A stretch of DNA of 64,000 nt from Rhizobacter sp. (GTDB lineage Bacteria; Pseudomonadota; Gammaproteobacteria; Burkholderiales; Burkholderiaceae_C), in assembly GCA_023954175.1 (NCBI GenBank), contig JAMLIM010000007.1, positions 1 to 64,000 of the forward strand. Direction: 5' to 3'. This document shows, in pieces, positions 57,330 through 64,000 of this stretch. The number at the start of each line of letters is the position of its first letter. Within the stretch, counting starts at the first letter, position 1. The position numbers were made by a program, and so were the translations under genes. The notes below the pieces were generated by a model that ran no database searches, was not told where the DNA came from, and was given only the letters and a program-made list of their open reading frames with translations.

Positions 57330-58808
57330 TCAAGTGGTGAACCAGTGCTCGCGCGCTTTCATGATCAGGGTCTTGGCGTGCTCTTCTTCGATGCCGGACA
57401 TCTCGGTCAATTCGTCGACCGCGAGATCGGCCAGATCGTCACGCGTGTGAATGCCGCCGTCGAGCAGACGGGCGATGATCTCGGCGTCGAGGCCTTCGAG
57501 GTCACGCAGGTCCTGCGAGACGTCCTCGACCTTCTCCTCGCGCACGAGGTCCAGCGTCAGCAGCGCATCCTTGGCGCGCGTGCGAAGCTCGTTCACGGTG
57601 TCTTCATCGAAGCTCTCGATCTCGAGCATCTCCTGCATCGGCACGTAGGCCACTTCCTCGAGACTCGTGAAGCCCTCGGCGATCAGGATGTCGGCCACTT
57701 CGACGTCGACGTCCAGCTTGTCGACGAAGAGCTTGCGCAGGCTTTCGCTTTCCTCGTTCTGCTTGGTCTGCGACTCCTCCGCGCTCATGATGTTGATGCG
57801 CCAGCCGGTCATCTCGGACGCAAGGCGCACGTTCTGGCCGCCGCGGCCGATCGCGATCGCGAGGTTTTCCTCGTCGACGACGACGTCCATCGCGTGGCGC
57901 TCCTCGTCGACGACGATCGACTGCACGTTGGCCGGCGCAAGCGCGCCGATGACGAACTGCGCCGGGTCCTCGGACCACAGCACGATGTCGACCCGCTCGC
58001 CGGCGAGTTCGTTCGTCACCGCGTTGACGCGCGAGCCGCGCACGCCGACGCAGGTGCCGATCGGATCGACACGCCGGTCGTGCGACACGACCGCGATCTT
58101 GGCGCGCGAGCCCGGGTCGCGCGCGCAGCTCTTGATCTCGAGCAGGCCCTGCTCGATCTCGGGCACTTCGAGCGCGAAGAGCTCCATCATGAAGGAAGGT
58201 GCGCTGCGCGAAAGGATGATCTGCGGGCCGCGCAGGGTCGCGTCGACCTCGAGGATGACGGCCCGCACGCGATCGCCGACGCGCAGGTTCTCCTTCGGGA
58301 TCATCTCGCCGCGGCGCAGCCGCCCCTCGACGCGACCGGATTCGACGATGATGTCGCCCTTGTCGAGCCGCTTGACGGCGCCGACGAAGATCTTGTCGCC
58401 GCGCGACAGGAAGTCGGTCAGCAATTGTTCACGCTCGGCGTCGCGGATCTTCTGCAGGATCACCTGCTTGGCCGCCTGCGCGCCGATGCGACCGATGGTC
58501 ACGGAATCGATCGGCTCCTCGATGTAGTCGTCGACCTCGATGTCCTCGATCTGTTCCTGCGCTTCGAACAGCAGCACCTCGGCGTCCGGAATCTGCAGCC
58601 CGGCCTCGTTGGGCACGACGTGCCAGCGGCGGAAGGTCTCGTAGACCCCCGTCTCGCGATCGACCGAGACGCGCACGTCGATCTCGCCGCCATGCAGCTT
58701 CTTGGTGGCAGATGCCAGCGCCGCCTCGACGGCACCGAACACGACTTCGCGTTCGACGCTCTTCTCGCGCGCAATTGCGTCCACCAGCATCAACAGTTCG
58801 CGGTTCAT
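57330..58808 (-). CDS. nusA: Transcription termination/antitermination protein NusA
   Basis: This 492-residue RNA polymerase-binding factor has an N-terminal domain ([20 protein letters not shown]), an S1 domain ([20 protein letters not shown]) and KH1/KH2 ([39 protein letters not shown]). Two C-terminal acidic repeats follow (about 365-492, e.g. [20 protein letters not shown]). It starts 3 bases after rimP. In E. coli NusA represses its own operon by promoting termination in the leader; a fitting terminator lies upstream here. Confidence 0.97.
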   Translation of the reverse strand: MNRELLMLVDAIAREKSVEREVVFGAVEAALASATKKLHGGEIDVRVSVDRETGVYETFRRWHVVPNEAGLQIPDAEVLLFEAQEQIEDIEVDDYIEEPIDSVTIGRIGAQAAKQVILQKIRDAEREQLLTDFLSRGDKIFVGAVKRLDKGDIIVESGRVEGRLRRGEMIPKENLRVGDRVRAVILEVDATLRGPQIILSRSAPSFMMELFALEVPEIEQGLLEIKSCARDPGSRAKIAVVSHDRRVDPIGTCVGVRGSRVNAVTNELAGERVDIVLWSEDPAQFVIGALAPANVQSIVVDEERHAMDVVVDEENLAIAIGRGGQNVRLASEMTGWRINIMSAEESQTKQNEESESLRKLFVDKLDVDVEVADILIAEGFTSLEEVAYVPMQEMLEIESFDEDTVNELRTRAKDALLTLDLVREEKVEDVSQDLRDLEGLDAEIIARLLDGGIHTRDDLADLAVDELTEMSGIEEEHAKTLIMKAREHWFTT

Positions 58809-58811
58809 TTC

Positions 58812-59417
58812 TTAACGACCTCCATCGACACCAACTGCGCGGCGGTCGGCCTGCGCAGCATCCTGCGGCGCCGCCGGCACGAAGCGGCGGCCCTTGAAAT
58901 CGAGCTCCGGGACGAGCCGGGCTTCGCGTACTTCTTCCAACTCGAAGTCGAGCACCTGCTCGAGCGGCTCGGCCGGCGCTGGCCGCGCCGACGGCACGCG
59001 CGACTTGCCGCGCGTCACCGGCGCCGGCTCGGCCTCCAACTGCAGGCGCCAGCCCGCACCCGAAGGGTGCGCGAGCAGCGTGCCGCTGAAGCGCTTGCGG
59101 CCCTTGAACGGCAACTTCAGCGTCAACGCGACACGCTCGCCGGCGAAGCGGGCAAAGTCGGCAGCCTTCTTGAGTGGCCGATCGAGTCCGGGCGACGAGA
59201 CCTCCAGGCGCTGATAGCCGCAGTTCTCGACTTCGAGGACGTGCTGAAGCTGGCGCGTGACCTTCTCGCAGTCCTCGACGACGATGAACTCGCCGGACGG
59301 ATCGCCCTGCACGCGGTCGATGGTGACGCGCAGCAACCCGCCCGCGGACTTCTCGATGTCCACGAGTTCGTAACCCAGGCCCTTGACGGTGCCTTCGACG
59401 ACGGTTTGCCAAGTCAT
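58812..59417 (-). CDS. rimP: Ribosome maturation factor RimP
   Basis: This 201-residue 30S assembly factor has [31 protein letters not shown], the linker [20 protein letters not shown], and [13 protein letters not shown] of the second domain. The C-terminal 40 residues extend beyond the shortest family members but are usual for beta-proteobacteria. It is the first gene of the nusA-infB operon. Confidence 0.95.
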   Translation of the reverse strand: MTWQTVVEGTVKGLGYELVDIEKSAGGLLRVTIDRVQGDPSGEFIVVEDCEKVTRQLQHVLEVENCGYQRLEVSSPGLDRPLKKAADFARFAGERVALTLKLPFKGRKRFSGTLLAHPSGAGWRLQLEAEPAPVTRGKSRVPSARPAPAEPLEQVLDFELEEVREARLVPELDFKGRRFVPAAPQDAAQADRRAVGVDGGR

Positions 59418-59517
59418 CGCGCTGCGCTGCCCTCTCCTGTCAATGTGCTGCCAGTTGCCTGCTGGACCATGTGCAGGTCCGGCGCACCAGGAGTCAGACC
59501 TGCTTTATAGATCGCGC

Positions 59518-59548
59518 AAAAAAAAGTGGGCTGGAAGAATCCGCCCAC
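59518..59548 (-). terminator. Leader terminator/attenuator of the rimP-nusA-infB operon
   Basis: On the minus strand GTGGGC, GGA, a TTCT loop, TCC, a bulged A and GCCCAC form a stem, followed directly by eight T. This is a textbook intrinsic terminator, yet it lies 100 bases upstream of rimP, only about 15-45 bases into the transcript predicted from the promoter at 59571-59599. No gene ends here, so its job must be to regulate read-through into rimP-nusA. Confidence 0.75.
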
Positions 59549-59552
59549 GCAG

Positions 59553-59566
59553 CTTTCTTGCGAAAG
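59553..59566 (-). promoter_or_regulatory. GNRA-capped hairpin at the 5' end of the rimP leader
   Basis: CTTTC-GCAA-GAAAG on the minus strand is a 5-bp stem with a GCAA tetraloop, lying between the -10 element and the leader terminator. It may stabilise the leader 5' end or pause polymerase. The predicted start point falls at or within it, so its full transcription is uncertain. Confidence 0.5.
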
Positions 59567-59570
59567 GCGC

Positions 59571-59599
59571 ATTGTAACGTGATCCGTCGCTACACGCAA
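59571..59599 (-). promoter_or_regulatory. Sigma-70-type promoter for rimP-nusA-infB
   Basis: The minus strand has TTGCGT (59599-59594), a 17-base spacer and TACAAT (59576-59571), a good match to -35/-10 consensus. Transcription would start near 59564, just ahead of the leader terminator. Confidence 0.6.
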
Positions 59600-59746
59600 G
59601 AACGGACACTGTCAACCGGGTTGCGGAGCGCCCCGCCTCGTCAGCGCGGCCGATCCCTCGGCAGCCGAGTTGCCGCGCGGCCGCTGGCGCTGCGGGCGCA
59701 TGCCAAAATCCCCCTCAGTCGCCATCACCAACACAATGGAGAAAGC

Positions 59747-60526
59747 ATGGGATTCCTCGCCGGAAAGCGATTCCTGATCACGGGTGTACTGTCCAACCGT
59801 TCGATTGCCTACGGCATTGCGCGCGCATGCCACCGCGAAGGCGCTGAACTCGCGTTCAGCTATCAGGGCGAGCGTTTTCGTGAGCGCATCACCGACTTCG
59901 CGCGCGAGTTCGGCTCGGAGCTCGTTTTCGACTGCGATGTCTCGGACGATGCGCAGATCGCGAGTCTGTTTGAAGATCTCGGCGCCGCCTGGCCGGAGTT
60001 CGACGGCCTGGTGCATGCGATCGGTTTCGCGCCGAAGGAAGCGATCTCCGGCAGTTTCCTCGATGGCCTGTCGCGCGAGGCGTTCCGGATCGCGCACGAC
60101 ATCTCGAGCTACAGCTTTCCTGCGCTCGCGAAGGCCGCTGCGCCACGCCTGCGAAACGGCGCGTCGTTGCTGACGCTGACCTACCTCGGCAGCCAGCGCA
60201 GCGTGCCGCACTACAACACGATGGGGCTTGCGAAAGCTTCGCTCGAGGCGAGCGTGCGCTACCTGGCCGTGAGCCTGGGCGATCGCGGGGTTCGGGTGAA
60301 CGGCATCTCCGCGGGCCCGATCAAGACGCTCGCAGCCACCGGCATCAAGGACTTCGGCCGCATCCTCGACATCGTCGAGCGCAACGCCCCGCTGCGTCGC
60401 AACGTGACGATCGAGGACGTGGGCAACGTCGCCGCATTCCTGCTGTCCGATCTCGCCGCCGGCGTGACCGCGGAGATCACCTATGTCGACGGCGGATTCA
60501 GCCAGGTGATGGGCGGCGGCAACTGA
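59747..60526 (+). CDS. fabI: Enoyl-[acyl-carrier-protein] reductase (NADH) FabI
   Basis: This 259-residue SDR-family enzyme performs the last reduction of each fatty-acid elongation cycle. It has the NADH loop [36 protein letters not shown], and the catalytic Tyr-x6-Tyr-x6-Lys set in [20 protein letters not shown]. The C-terminus ends [13 protein letters not shown]. It is the target of triclosan and related inhibitors. GGAG precedes ATG 59747. Confidence 0.96.
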   Translation: MGFLAGKRFLITGVLSNRSIAYGIARACHREGAELAFSYQGERFRERITDFAREFGSELVFDCDVSDDAQIASLFEDLGAAWPEFDGLVHAIGFAPKEAISGSFLDGLSREAFRIAHDISSYSFPALAKAAAPRLRNGASLLTLTYLGSQRSVPHYNTMGLAKASLEASVRYLAVSLGDRGVRVNGISAGPIKTLAATGIKDFGRILDIVERNAPLRRNVTIEDVGNVAAFLLSDLAAGVTAEITYVDGGFSQVMGGGN

Positions 60527-60620
60527 AGGTTCGCACGGCGCCGGGGCAGACGGGCGCTGCGCATCGCTGCGGCAGATTCCGCAGAGTCGAGCGCCCGGCT
60601 GAGCTTCGGCCCCATCCACG

Positions 60621-60652
60621 AGCCCGCCCTGCCCTGTGCCCGGCGGGTTTTT
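60621..60652 (+). terminator. Intrinsic terminator of fabI
   Basis: CCCGCC and GGCGGG (60623-60628 and 60642-60647) form a 6-bp G/C stem followed by five T on the plus strand, 97 bases after the fabI stop. Confidence 0.75.
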
Positions 60653-60673
60653 CACGCTCGCACACTCGCGACG

Positions 60674-60715
60674 GACAAGAAAAAGCCCGCCGCGAATCGT
60701 TGATCCGCGGCGGGC
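60674..60715 (-). terminator. Intrinsic terminator facing fabI
   Basis: A perfect 10-bp stem, GCCCGCCGCG (60685-60694) with CGCGGCGGGC (60706-60715), is followed on the minus strand by TTTTTCTTGT. It lies 8 bases downstream of the tRNA-Glu-like 3' end, so it probably ended a minus-strand tRNA or small-RNA transcript. Confidence 0.8.
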
Positions 60716-60722
60716 GGCAAGT

Positions 60723-60743
60723 TGGCGTCCCCTAGGGGAAACG
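60723..60743 (-). other. tRNA-Glu 3'-end fragment, candidate attachment-site remnant
   Basis: Read on the minus strand, this 21-base block ends CCCCTAGGGGACGCCA, identical to the T-stem/acceptor/CCA end of E. coli-type tRNA-Glu as I recall it. One or two bases differ in the preceding T-loop part. No tRNA body follows: the expected anticodon arm and the 5' GTCCCCT are absent, and the T-loop would be 13 bases. A terminator follows at tRNA-like distance. This is the pattern of the far junction left when an element integrates into the 3' end of a tRNA gene. Confidence 0.55.
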
Positions 60744-60850
60744 ACCCGACACCCCTGGAACCCGCATGAATGCTGGGCTCCAGCGATGTGCTACACAACC
60801 ACGTTCCCGGTGTTGTTACGCAGCCGGGTTGATAACTGTAGCACAGGACC
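60744..60850 (-). ncRNA. Possible structured RNA: two strong hairpins ahead of the tRNA-like end
   Basis: On the minus strand a 9-bp stem TGTGCTACA/TGTAGCACA (60845-60837 with 60795-60787) encloses CCCGG/CCGGG. A second stem CTGGAGCCC/GGGTTCCAG (60783-60775 with 60763-60755) follows, with an inner GCAT/ATGC. The second stem has a G-U pair only when read as minus-strand RNA; the plus strand would have an A-C mismatch. With the tRNA-like end and the terminator this could be one RNA of about 170 nt. I do not recognise it, and element-end DNA structure is an equal alternative. Confidence 0.35.
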
Positions 60851-60864
60851 CGGCAAGTTCGCGC

Positions 60865-61071
60865 TCAGAGAGCCGCAAAGCATTCCTCCTTGCCATCGAC
60901 CGGACGCATCGTTGGACCAAACTGATGGCTACCTGAGGGTGACAACGCACCGCTCACCTTCGGCGCGGCCTCCCCCTTGTCCGACTTGGGCTTTGTCCGC
61001 GGCTCTCGCGCTTCAACGCCATAGCGATACGGGACCACCAGACGGTTGGAACACGGTTGCACTTGCGCCAT
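60865..61071 (-). CDS. Possible small protein, doubtful
   Basis: A 68-codon reading frame, MAQVQPCSNRL then VEAREPRTKPKSDKGEAAPK and ending DGKEECFAAL, has more natural charge than chance frames nearby. It reads toward the hairpins and terminator at 60850-60674. There is no ribosome site, and an upstream in-frame ATG at 61095 is equally weak. I know no family for it. Confidence 0.25.
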   Translation of the reverse strand: MAQVQPCSNRLVVPYRYGVEAREPRTKPKSDKGEAAPKVSGALSPSGSHQFGPTMRPVDGKEECFAAL

Positions 61072-61196
61072 CACTGAACCGGACGAGACGAGCATCTGGG
61101 CGTCGCGTTGATACCCCTACCGGGACTTGCGGCGGCGATGCCTATATGCCGGCCAGGGACGGATTGGCCGTCGCCGATAGAAACCTGAAACACCAC

Positions 61197-61451
61197 ATGA
61201 ACGTACACGAACAGCTGACGCAACGCATCGAACATCTGAAGTCGCTCCAAGCCCTGCTGAACGGCGCCCGCGGAGCCTTCGCATCGCCAACGGTGACGCT
61301 GACATCCGACCAACTCGCCACGCTCGACACCTTGGTCTTCAGTGAGCTCTATGCAAACGAGAGGTCCGTCCGCAAGCTCGTTGCCTTGACCGAAGTCCTT
61401 CGGCGCCTCGAGCCGGGCGAGAGCATCTCAAACGTTGACCTGCCGGACTGA
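61197..61451 (+). CDS. Small hypothetical protein
   Basis: An 84-residue protein, predominantly helical: MNVHEQLTQRIEHLKSLQAL, then VTLTSDQLATLDTLVFSELY, ending RRLEPGESISNVDLPD. Its composition (Leu, Glu, Thr, few stops around) looks like a real gene, in contrast to the flanking DNA. No Shine-Dalgarno is visible before ATG 61197. The opening resembles small plasmid or ICE-borne helical proteins, but I cannot name a family. Confidence 0.55.
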   Translation: MNVHEQLTQRIEHLKSLQALLNGARGAFASPTVTLTSDQLATLDTLVFSELYANERSVRKLVALTEVLRRLEPGESISNVDLPD

Positions 61452-61924
61452 CCGGTCTGCAAAGACTCGAGCCCTCGGAGGTCTTTCGGAAGAAGCGTTC
61501 AACGGCACAAGAAAGTGGCGCGGCTGCGGGGACACCGCGCGCCACATGGATGTCAGAGATTTGACGCTCGGCTCTCACGGCAACACCAGACCAGCGAATG
61601 TTGGCGCAGACGCTCTGCTCGATTTAGCCGGTGCCGAGGCCAGGGTAGCCAACTTGATTGCGCTCATGCGAGGCGCAGTTTGGGCAGGCACGACGCTACA
61701 GTGTTTCCCGTGGCAACCCCCACGGTAAAGGAATGGGGGCTTCCCCCACGGCAACATGACATGGCAGGTGTCGGCTGTTGACACGCGCCGGCCGACTTTG
61801 GGATGGTCGGCTGAGCGCGCGGTCTGCCCAGCCTTCGTTGACCTCCTTCGATATTGATCGCGGGGACGGGCGTAGCCCGTAGCGGATTCCCCGCGCCGGC
61901 GCAGATCAGCGGGGCCCTGCCGGC
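61452..61924. other. Unassigned accessory DNA between small gene and IS21 relic
   Basis: No secure gene. A 60-codon plus-strand frame from ATG 61546 (MDVRDLTLGSHGNTRPANVG and on) has no ribosome site. At 61705-61772 the sequence CCCCCACGG is repeated directly around hairpins CCGTGG/CCACGG and TGGGGG/CCCCCA, perhaps an element end. The rest shows nothing recognisable. Confidence 0.4.
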
Positions 61925-62635
61925 CTGGTTTGCTACTGCGCGCCTTGATAAGCTGCTGCCTTTCGGCCGTGCTGCGGCTGGCGGATCGACTCGTTGCCTG
62001 TCCCGACGATGCAGTGAAGAACCAGCAGCGCCGTGGTCACCTTTCGCCGCCGAACACGCCGGAATCACTCGGCGAAGTCCAGATTCGTCGCGATCATCAC
62101 GCTGGTGTGCCTTCGTACGCGGCTGAGCAGGCGGGAACAGTAACGCACCTCATCCTCGGCCTGCTACTGAACGGGCAGGTGTTCAACCATCGAGGATGAC
62201 CAAACTATGCGCGCTCAACGCGTCGCGTCCGGCCTTGCCTGCGCCTTTCTCCGTCTTGCATTGACCGTCGACCGTCGAGAACTGCACCTGCCGCCATGCC
62301 GGGTGATGACACGCCGACGGCCGGCCGCCAGGCGTTTTGCCAGCGCCTGCCCACCCATCAGCAATGACGTGCGCGTCGCCGGTGAAGCCGTTGCCAGTGT
62401 GCCCACCAGCTTGCGATCCACTGCTAAGACCCTTTGTTTTATTTTTCCGCCATGGCGCAATCGAATCCGCTGCGCAGCTGATCGTATCGCGTGGCCCGTG
62501 CCTTTGCCGCAGCAGATGCCGACCAACCAACGAGGACTTCGATGCCCGCACCTCCTCCCCACCACGTCTCTGCTCACCAGACCGGCTCCAGTGCCGGGCT
62601 ACGTGCAGGCGTAGCTGTTTGAGCTCGACCGTCAC
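61925..62635 (-). pseudogene. istB: Decayed IS21-family istB (transposition helper ATPase)
   Basis: Conserved IstB blocks appear in order on the minus strand but in different frames: VELKQLRLH at the start, AVDRKLVGTLATAS, a Walker A remnant GWAGAGKT, FSTVDGQCKTEKGAGKAGR, LVILDG, and ATNLDFAE followed by a stop, then VFGGE and GTGNES. Intact IstB has the same run (GGPGTGKTHLA, RFYSTVDLVNALEKEKAQGKAGR, LVILDELGYLPF, TTNLDFAEW, VFGDAKMTTALLDRL, HIVETGNES). Several frameshifts and stops make it nonfunctional. It directly follows the istA relic, as in IS21 elements. Confidence 0.75.
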
Positions 62636-62639
62636 GCGC

Positions 62640-64000
62640 CGACAGCGGCCGGCCTCCTCGGTGGCGCTTCGCCCGGCAGTCGGCTCGCAGTCCAGCCGTA
62701 GCGCGCTGCAGCCGGGCGCCACGGTAGCCGACATGCGCGATCGCCGCGCCTGCGGCGTCGGCGCCGCGTTCACAATCGCCCGAGCACGCCGACCACATGT
62801 CTCCACACTGACCTTTTGCCGGCAAACCTCCAGCTTCACCCCACCGCTACAGTACCGCGCGGGCCGTCAGCATCGATGGCCAGCACTCTGCGCCATCACA
62901 CGGTCGCCACCAGCTGCGCAGCAATGGCGCATGCTGCAGTTCGGGCATGCGGCACACGCCGCCGCGCAACGCGCCGGGTGCTTCCTCTGCAGCAGCGGAT
63001 AATGCTGCCAGTCATACCAATCGCGCCAGCGAGTCAATAATGTGACGGGCCGATCTGTCAGTTTAAATATCATTGACGACGCCGCCCGGATATGTTTCGC
63101 AAAAATGACTAGTTTTTGCCCAAATTATCATATTTTGAATGATGCGGTGCTTTTTTCGCGCCATCGACACTATAGATGCGCCGACGGCGCCGGCTTTTTC
63201 GCCGACATGGTGCCGCCGAACGGTGCCGTCGGCGGGCATCGAGGCGCGGCCACCGTGTCGATTAAACCGGTTTACCGCTGAACTACTGTGCTGATGGCGC
63301 ACCTCGTCCCCACAACGCTGGCAGCGCCCCAGCCAGGCGTTGAGTTTTCGGTGACTGCCGAACCCATACGCATCGATCCAGATGCGTCACCGTCCTGACA
63401 TTCTCCGACTCGATCTCTTTCCAGCCCGAGGCGACGCCGCAGTCGGGGTCGACCGTATGCGCGCACATGGCAGGCGCGTCTGCCGACGATGTGGCCCTGC
63501 CTTCTGATCTTATCGATCGCGGTCTTTCATGTTGTCAGATGCGGCCGCGAGGGACGCTTACCCAGCGCCGCAAAGTTGCGCGTATGCAGACGGTTATCCG
63601 CGACCCGCGGCTTCGGTAGGCCACGAAGCCAGAACGCCTGGGCTCGCGCAGCCATGCGCATATCTGTGCCCGGTAGGGATGCTGCCCACCAACTCCTCTT
63701 CGCTCCAGTCAACTGGAACGCTGCCGAGTTCGAATGCCAGCGGTAGAAGGCGTTGCCGATGCAGTTGACTCCGTTCGCTACGCCTGACGAGCCGGTGACG
63801 TGCGTAGCCGCCGCCGTACCCGCCGCCTTCGATCTCAACGTGCGCGCTCTGGCTGTGCGACGCTCGTGCTTGGGTCGCCGCGCGTCGGCCTTCAACGCCT
63901 GCTTGAGCGCCTCTGGAAGTCGGTCAGCTTGCTCGGCTGCACGCCGCGCCGGTACTTCGGCGGACCATCGACCTCGCCGCAGCCACTTCGCAACCGTGTT
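62640..64000 (-). pseudogene. istA: Decayed IS21-family istA transposase, running off the window
   Basis: IstA motifs occur in order with frame changes: the helix-turn-helix piece NTVAKWLRRG at the window edge, EVDGPPKYRRGVQPSKL, GYGGGYAR, the catalytic-region LPLAFELGSVPVDWSEEELV (intact: VPLRFELGEAFQFDWSEEGLV), AFWL, HTRNFAALG, then MCAHTVDPD and VASGWKE, WYDWQHYPLLQRK, AAGGDRVMAQ and KVSVE. Multiple frameshifts show long decay. The start lies about 100 bases beyond 64000. The nearby AT-rich tract (63045-63175) interrupts it. Confidence 0.78.

Larger units (their letters stand above)
59418..59746. other. Divergent rimP/fabI intergenic region
   Basis: This 329-base region between two outward-facing transcription units holds no gene. 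It contains the rimP-side promoter and leader terminator described separately. fabI has GGAG 7 bases before its ATG, but no clear promoter hexamers on that side stood out. Confidence 0.7.

Noticed and set aside
60787..60845. The paired stems as an integron attC site
   Set aside because: The core RYYYAAC/GTTRRRY boxes are not present at the stem ends, and no cassette gene or integron integrase is nearby.
60674..60850. Two-piece (permuted) tmRNA
   Set aside because: The tRNA-like end matches tRNA-Glu, not the alanine-type acceptor of tmRNA, and no resume codon or tag reading frame is seen.
62183..62839. Apparent 218-codon minus-strand gene
   Set aside because: It is a chance fusion of frames through the istA end and istB start. 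Only fragments (VELKQLRLH, GWAGAGKT, FSTVDG) match IstB, so it is part of the pseudogene.

Overview
The window is GC-rich (about two-thirds G+C by eye) and reads as a chromosomal segment of a betaproteobacterium, most likely order Burkholderiales. The reasons are the gene order rimP-nusA-infB-rbfA-truB-typA, the divergent pair of a GcvA-type LysR gene and a DUF2917 gene, tolB-pal-cpoB followed by tRNA-Lys genes, DUF4197 and MTH1187-type proteins, and a DUF3138-like porin. Genus or species cannot be fixed from the sequence alone. Most of the window is ordinary, densely packed core genome. Both edges carry mobile-element traces.

Layout. 1-2.7 kb: an AlpA-type phage/ICE regulator, a 0.5 kb gene-poor stretch, a thiamine-binding-like protein, and DUF2917/LysR. 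2.9-7.7 kb, minus strand: a tightly packed unit tolB-pal-cpoB-YeeE/YedE transporter-tcdA-tRNA-Lys(TTT)-tRNA-Lys(CTT), in which tcdA ends inside the first tRNA. 8-16.9 kb, plus strand: msbA, an AhpD-like gene, and a seven-gene surface-glycan cluster (two methyltransferases, three GT2 and two GT4-like glycosyltransferases) coupled by start/stop overlaps. 17-25.4 kb: GNAT, alaS, CaiB/BaiF CoA-transferase, gabD, a catalytically degenerate GGDEF protein, DUF4197 and tRNA-Gly(CCC). 25.4-30 kb: an EamA transporter, a BCCT transporter broken by an in-frame TGA, and aceA with a perfect 16-bp palindrome upstream.

30.3-48.1 kb is the metabolic centrepiece, a polyamine/GABA island. It encodes an agmatinase-family ureohydrolase, an Lrp regulator, an omega-amino-acid:pyruvate aminotransferase, PuuB, PuuD, PuuA, SpuC, the importer PotFGHI, a porin-like protein, PuuC and GabT, plus a DMT-family exporter. 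Together with gabD at 21.7 kb this gives a complete route putrescine to gamma-glutamyl intermediates to GABA to succinate, alongside a parallel transaminase route through SpuC. Isocitrate lyase lies next door.

48.2-60.5 kb: dusA, an uncharacterised protein made of an internal tandem duplication, another EamA transporter, then the translation/transcription operon (minus strand) rimP-nusA-infB-rbfA-truB with typA. Its leader carries a promoter followed by an intrinsic-terminator hairpin, a candidate NusA-responsive attenuator. fabI is divergent from it.

60.5-64 kb is accessory. Beyond the fabI terminator lie a minus-strand terminator, a short block matching the 3' end of a tRNA-Glu gene, and a series of hairpins. 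This resembles the far attachment site of an island or a structured RNA. A small hypothetical gene follows, then a heavily decayed IS21-family istA-istB pair (minus strand) running off the right edge.
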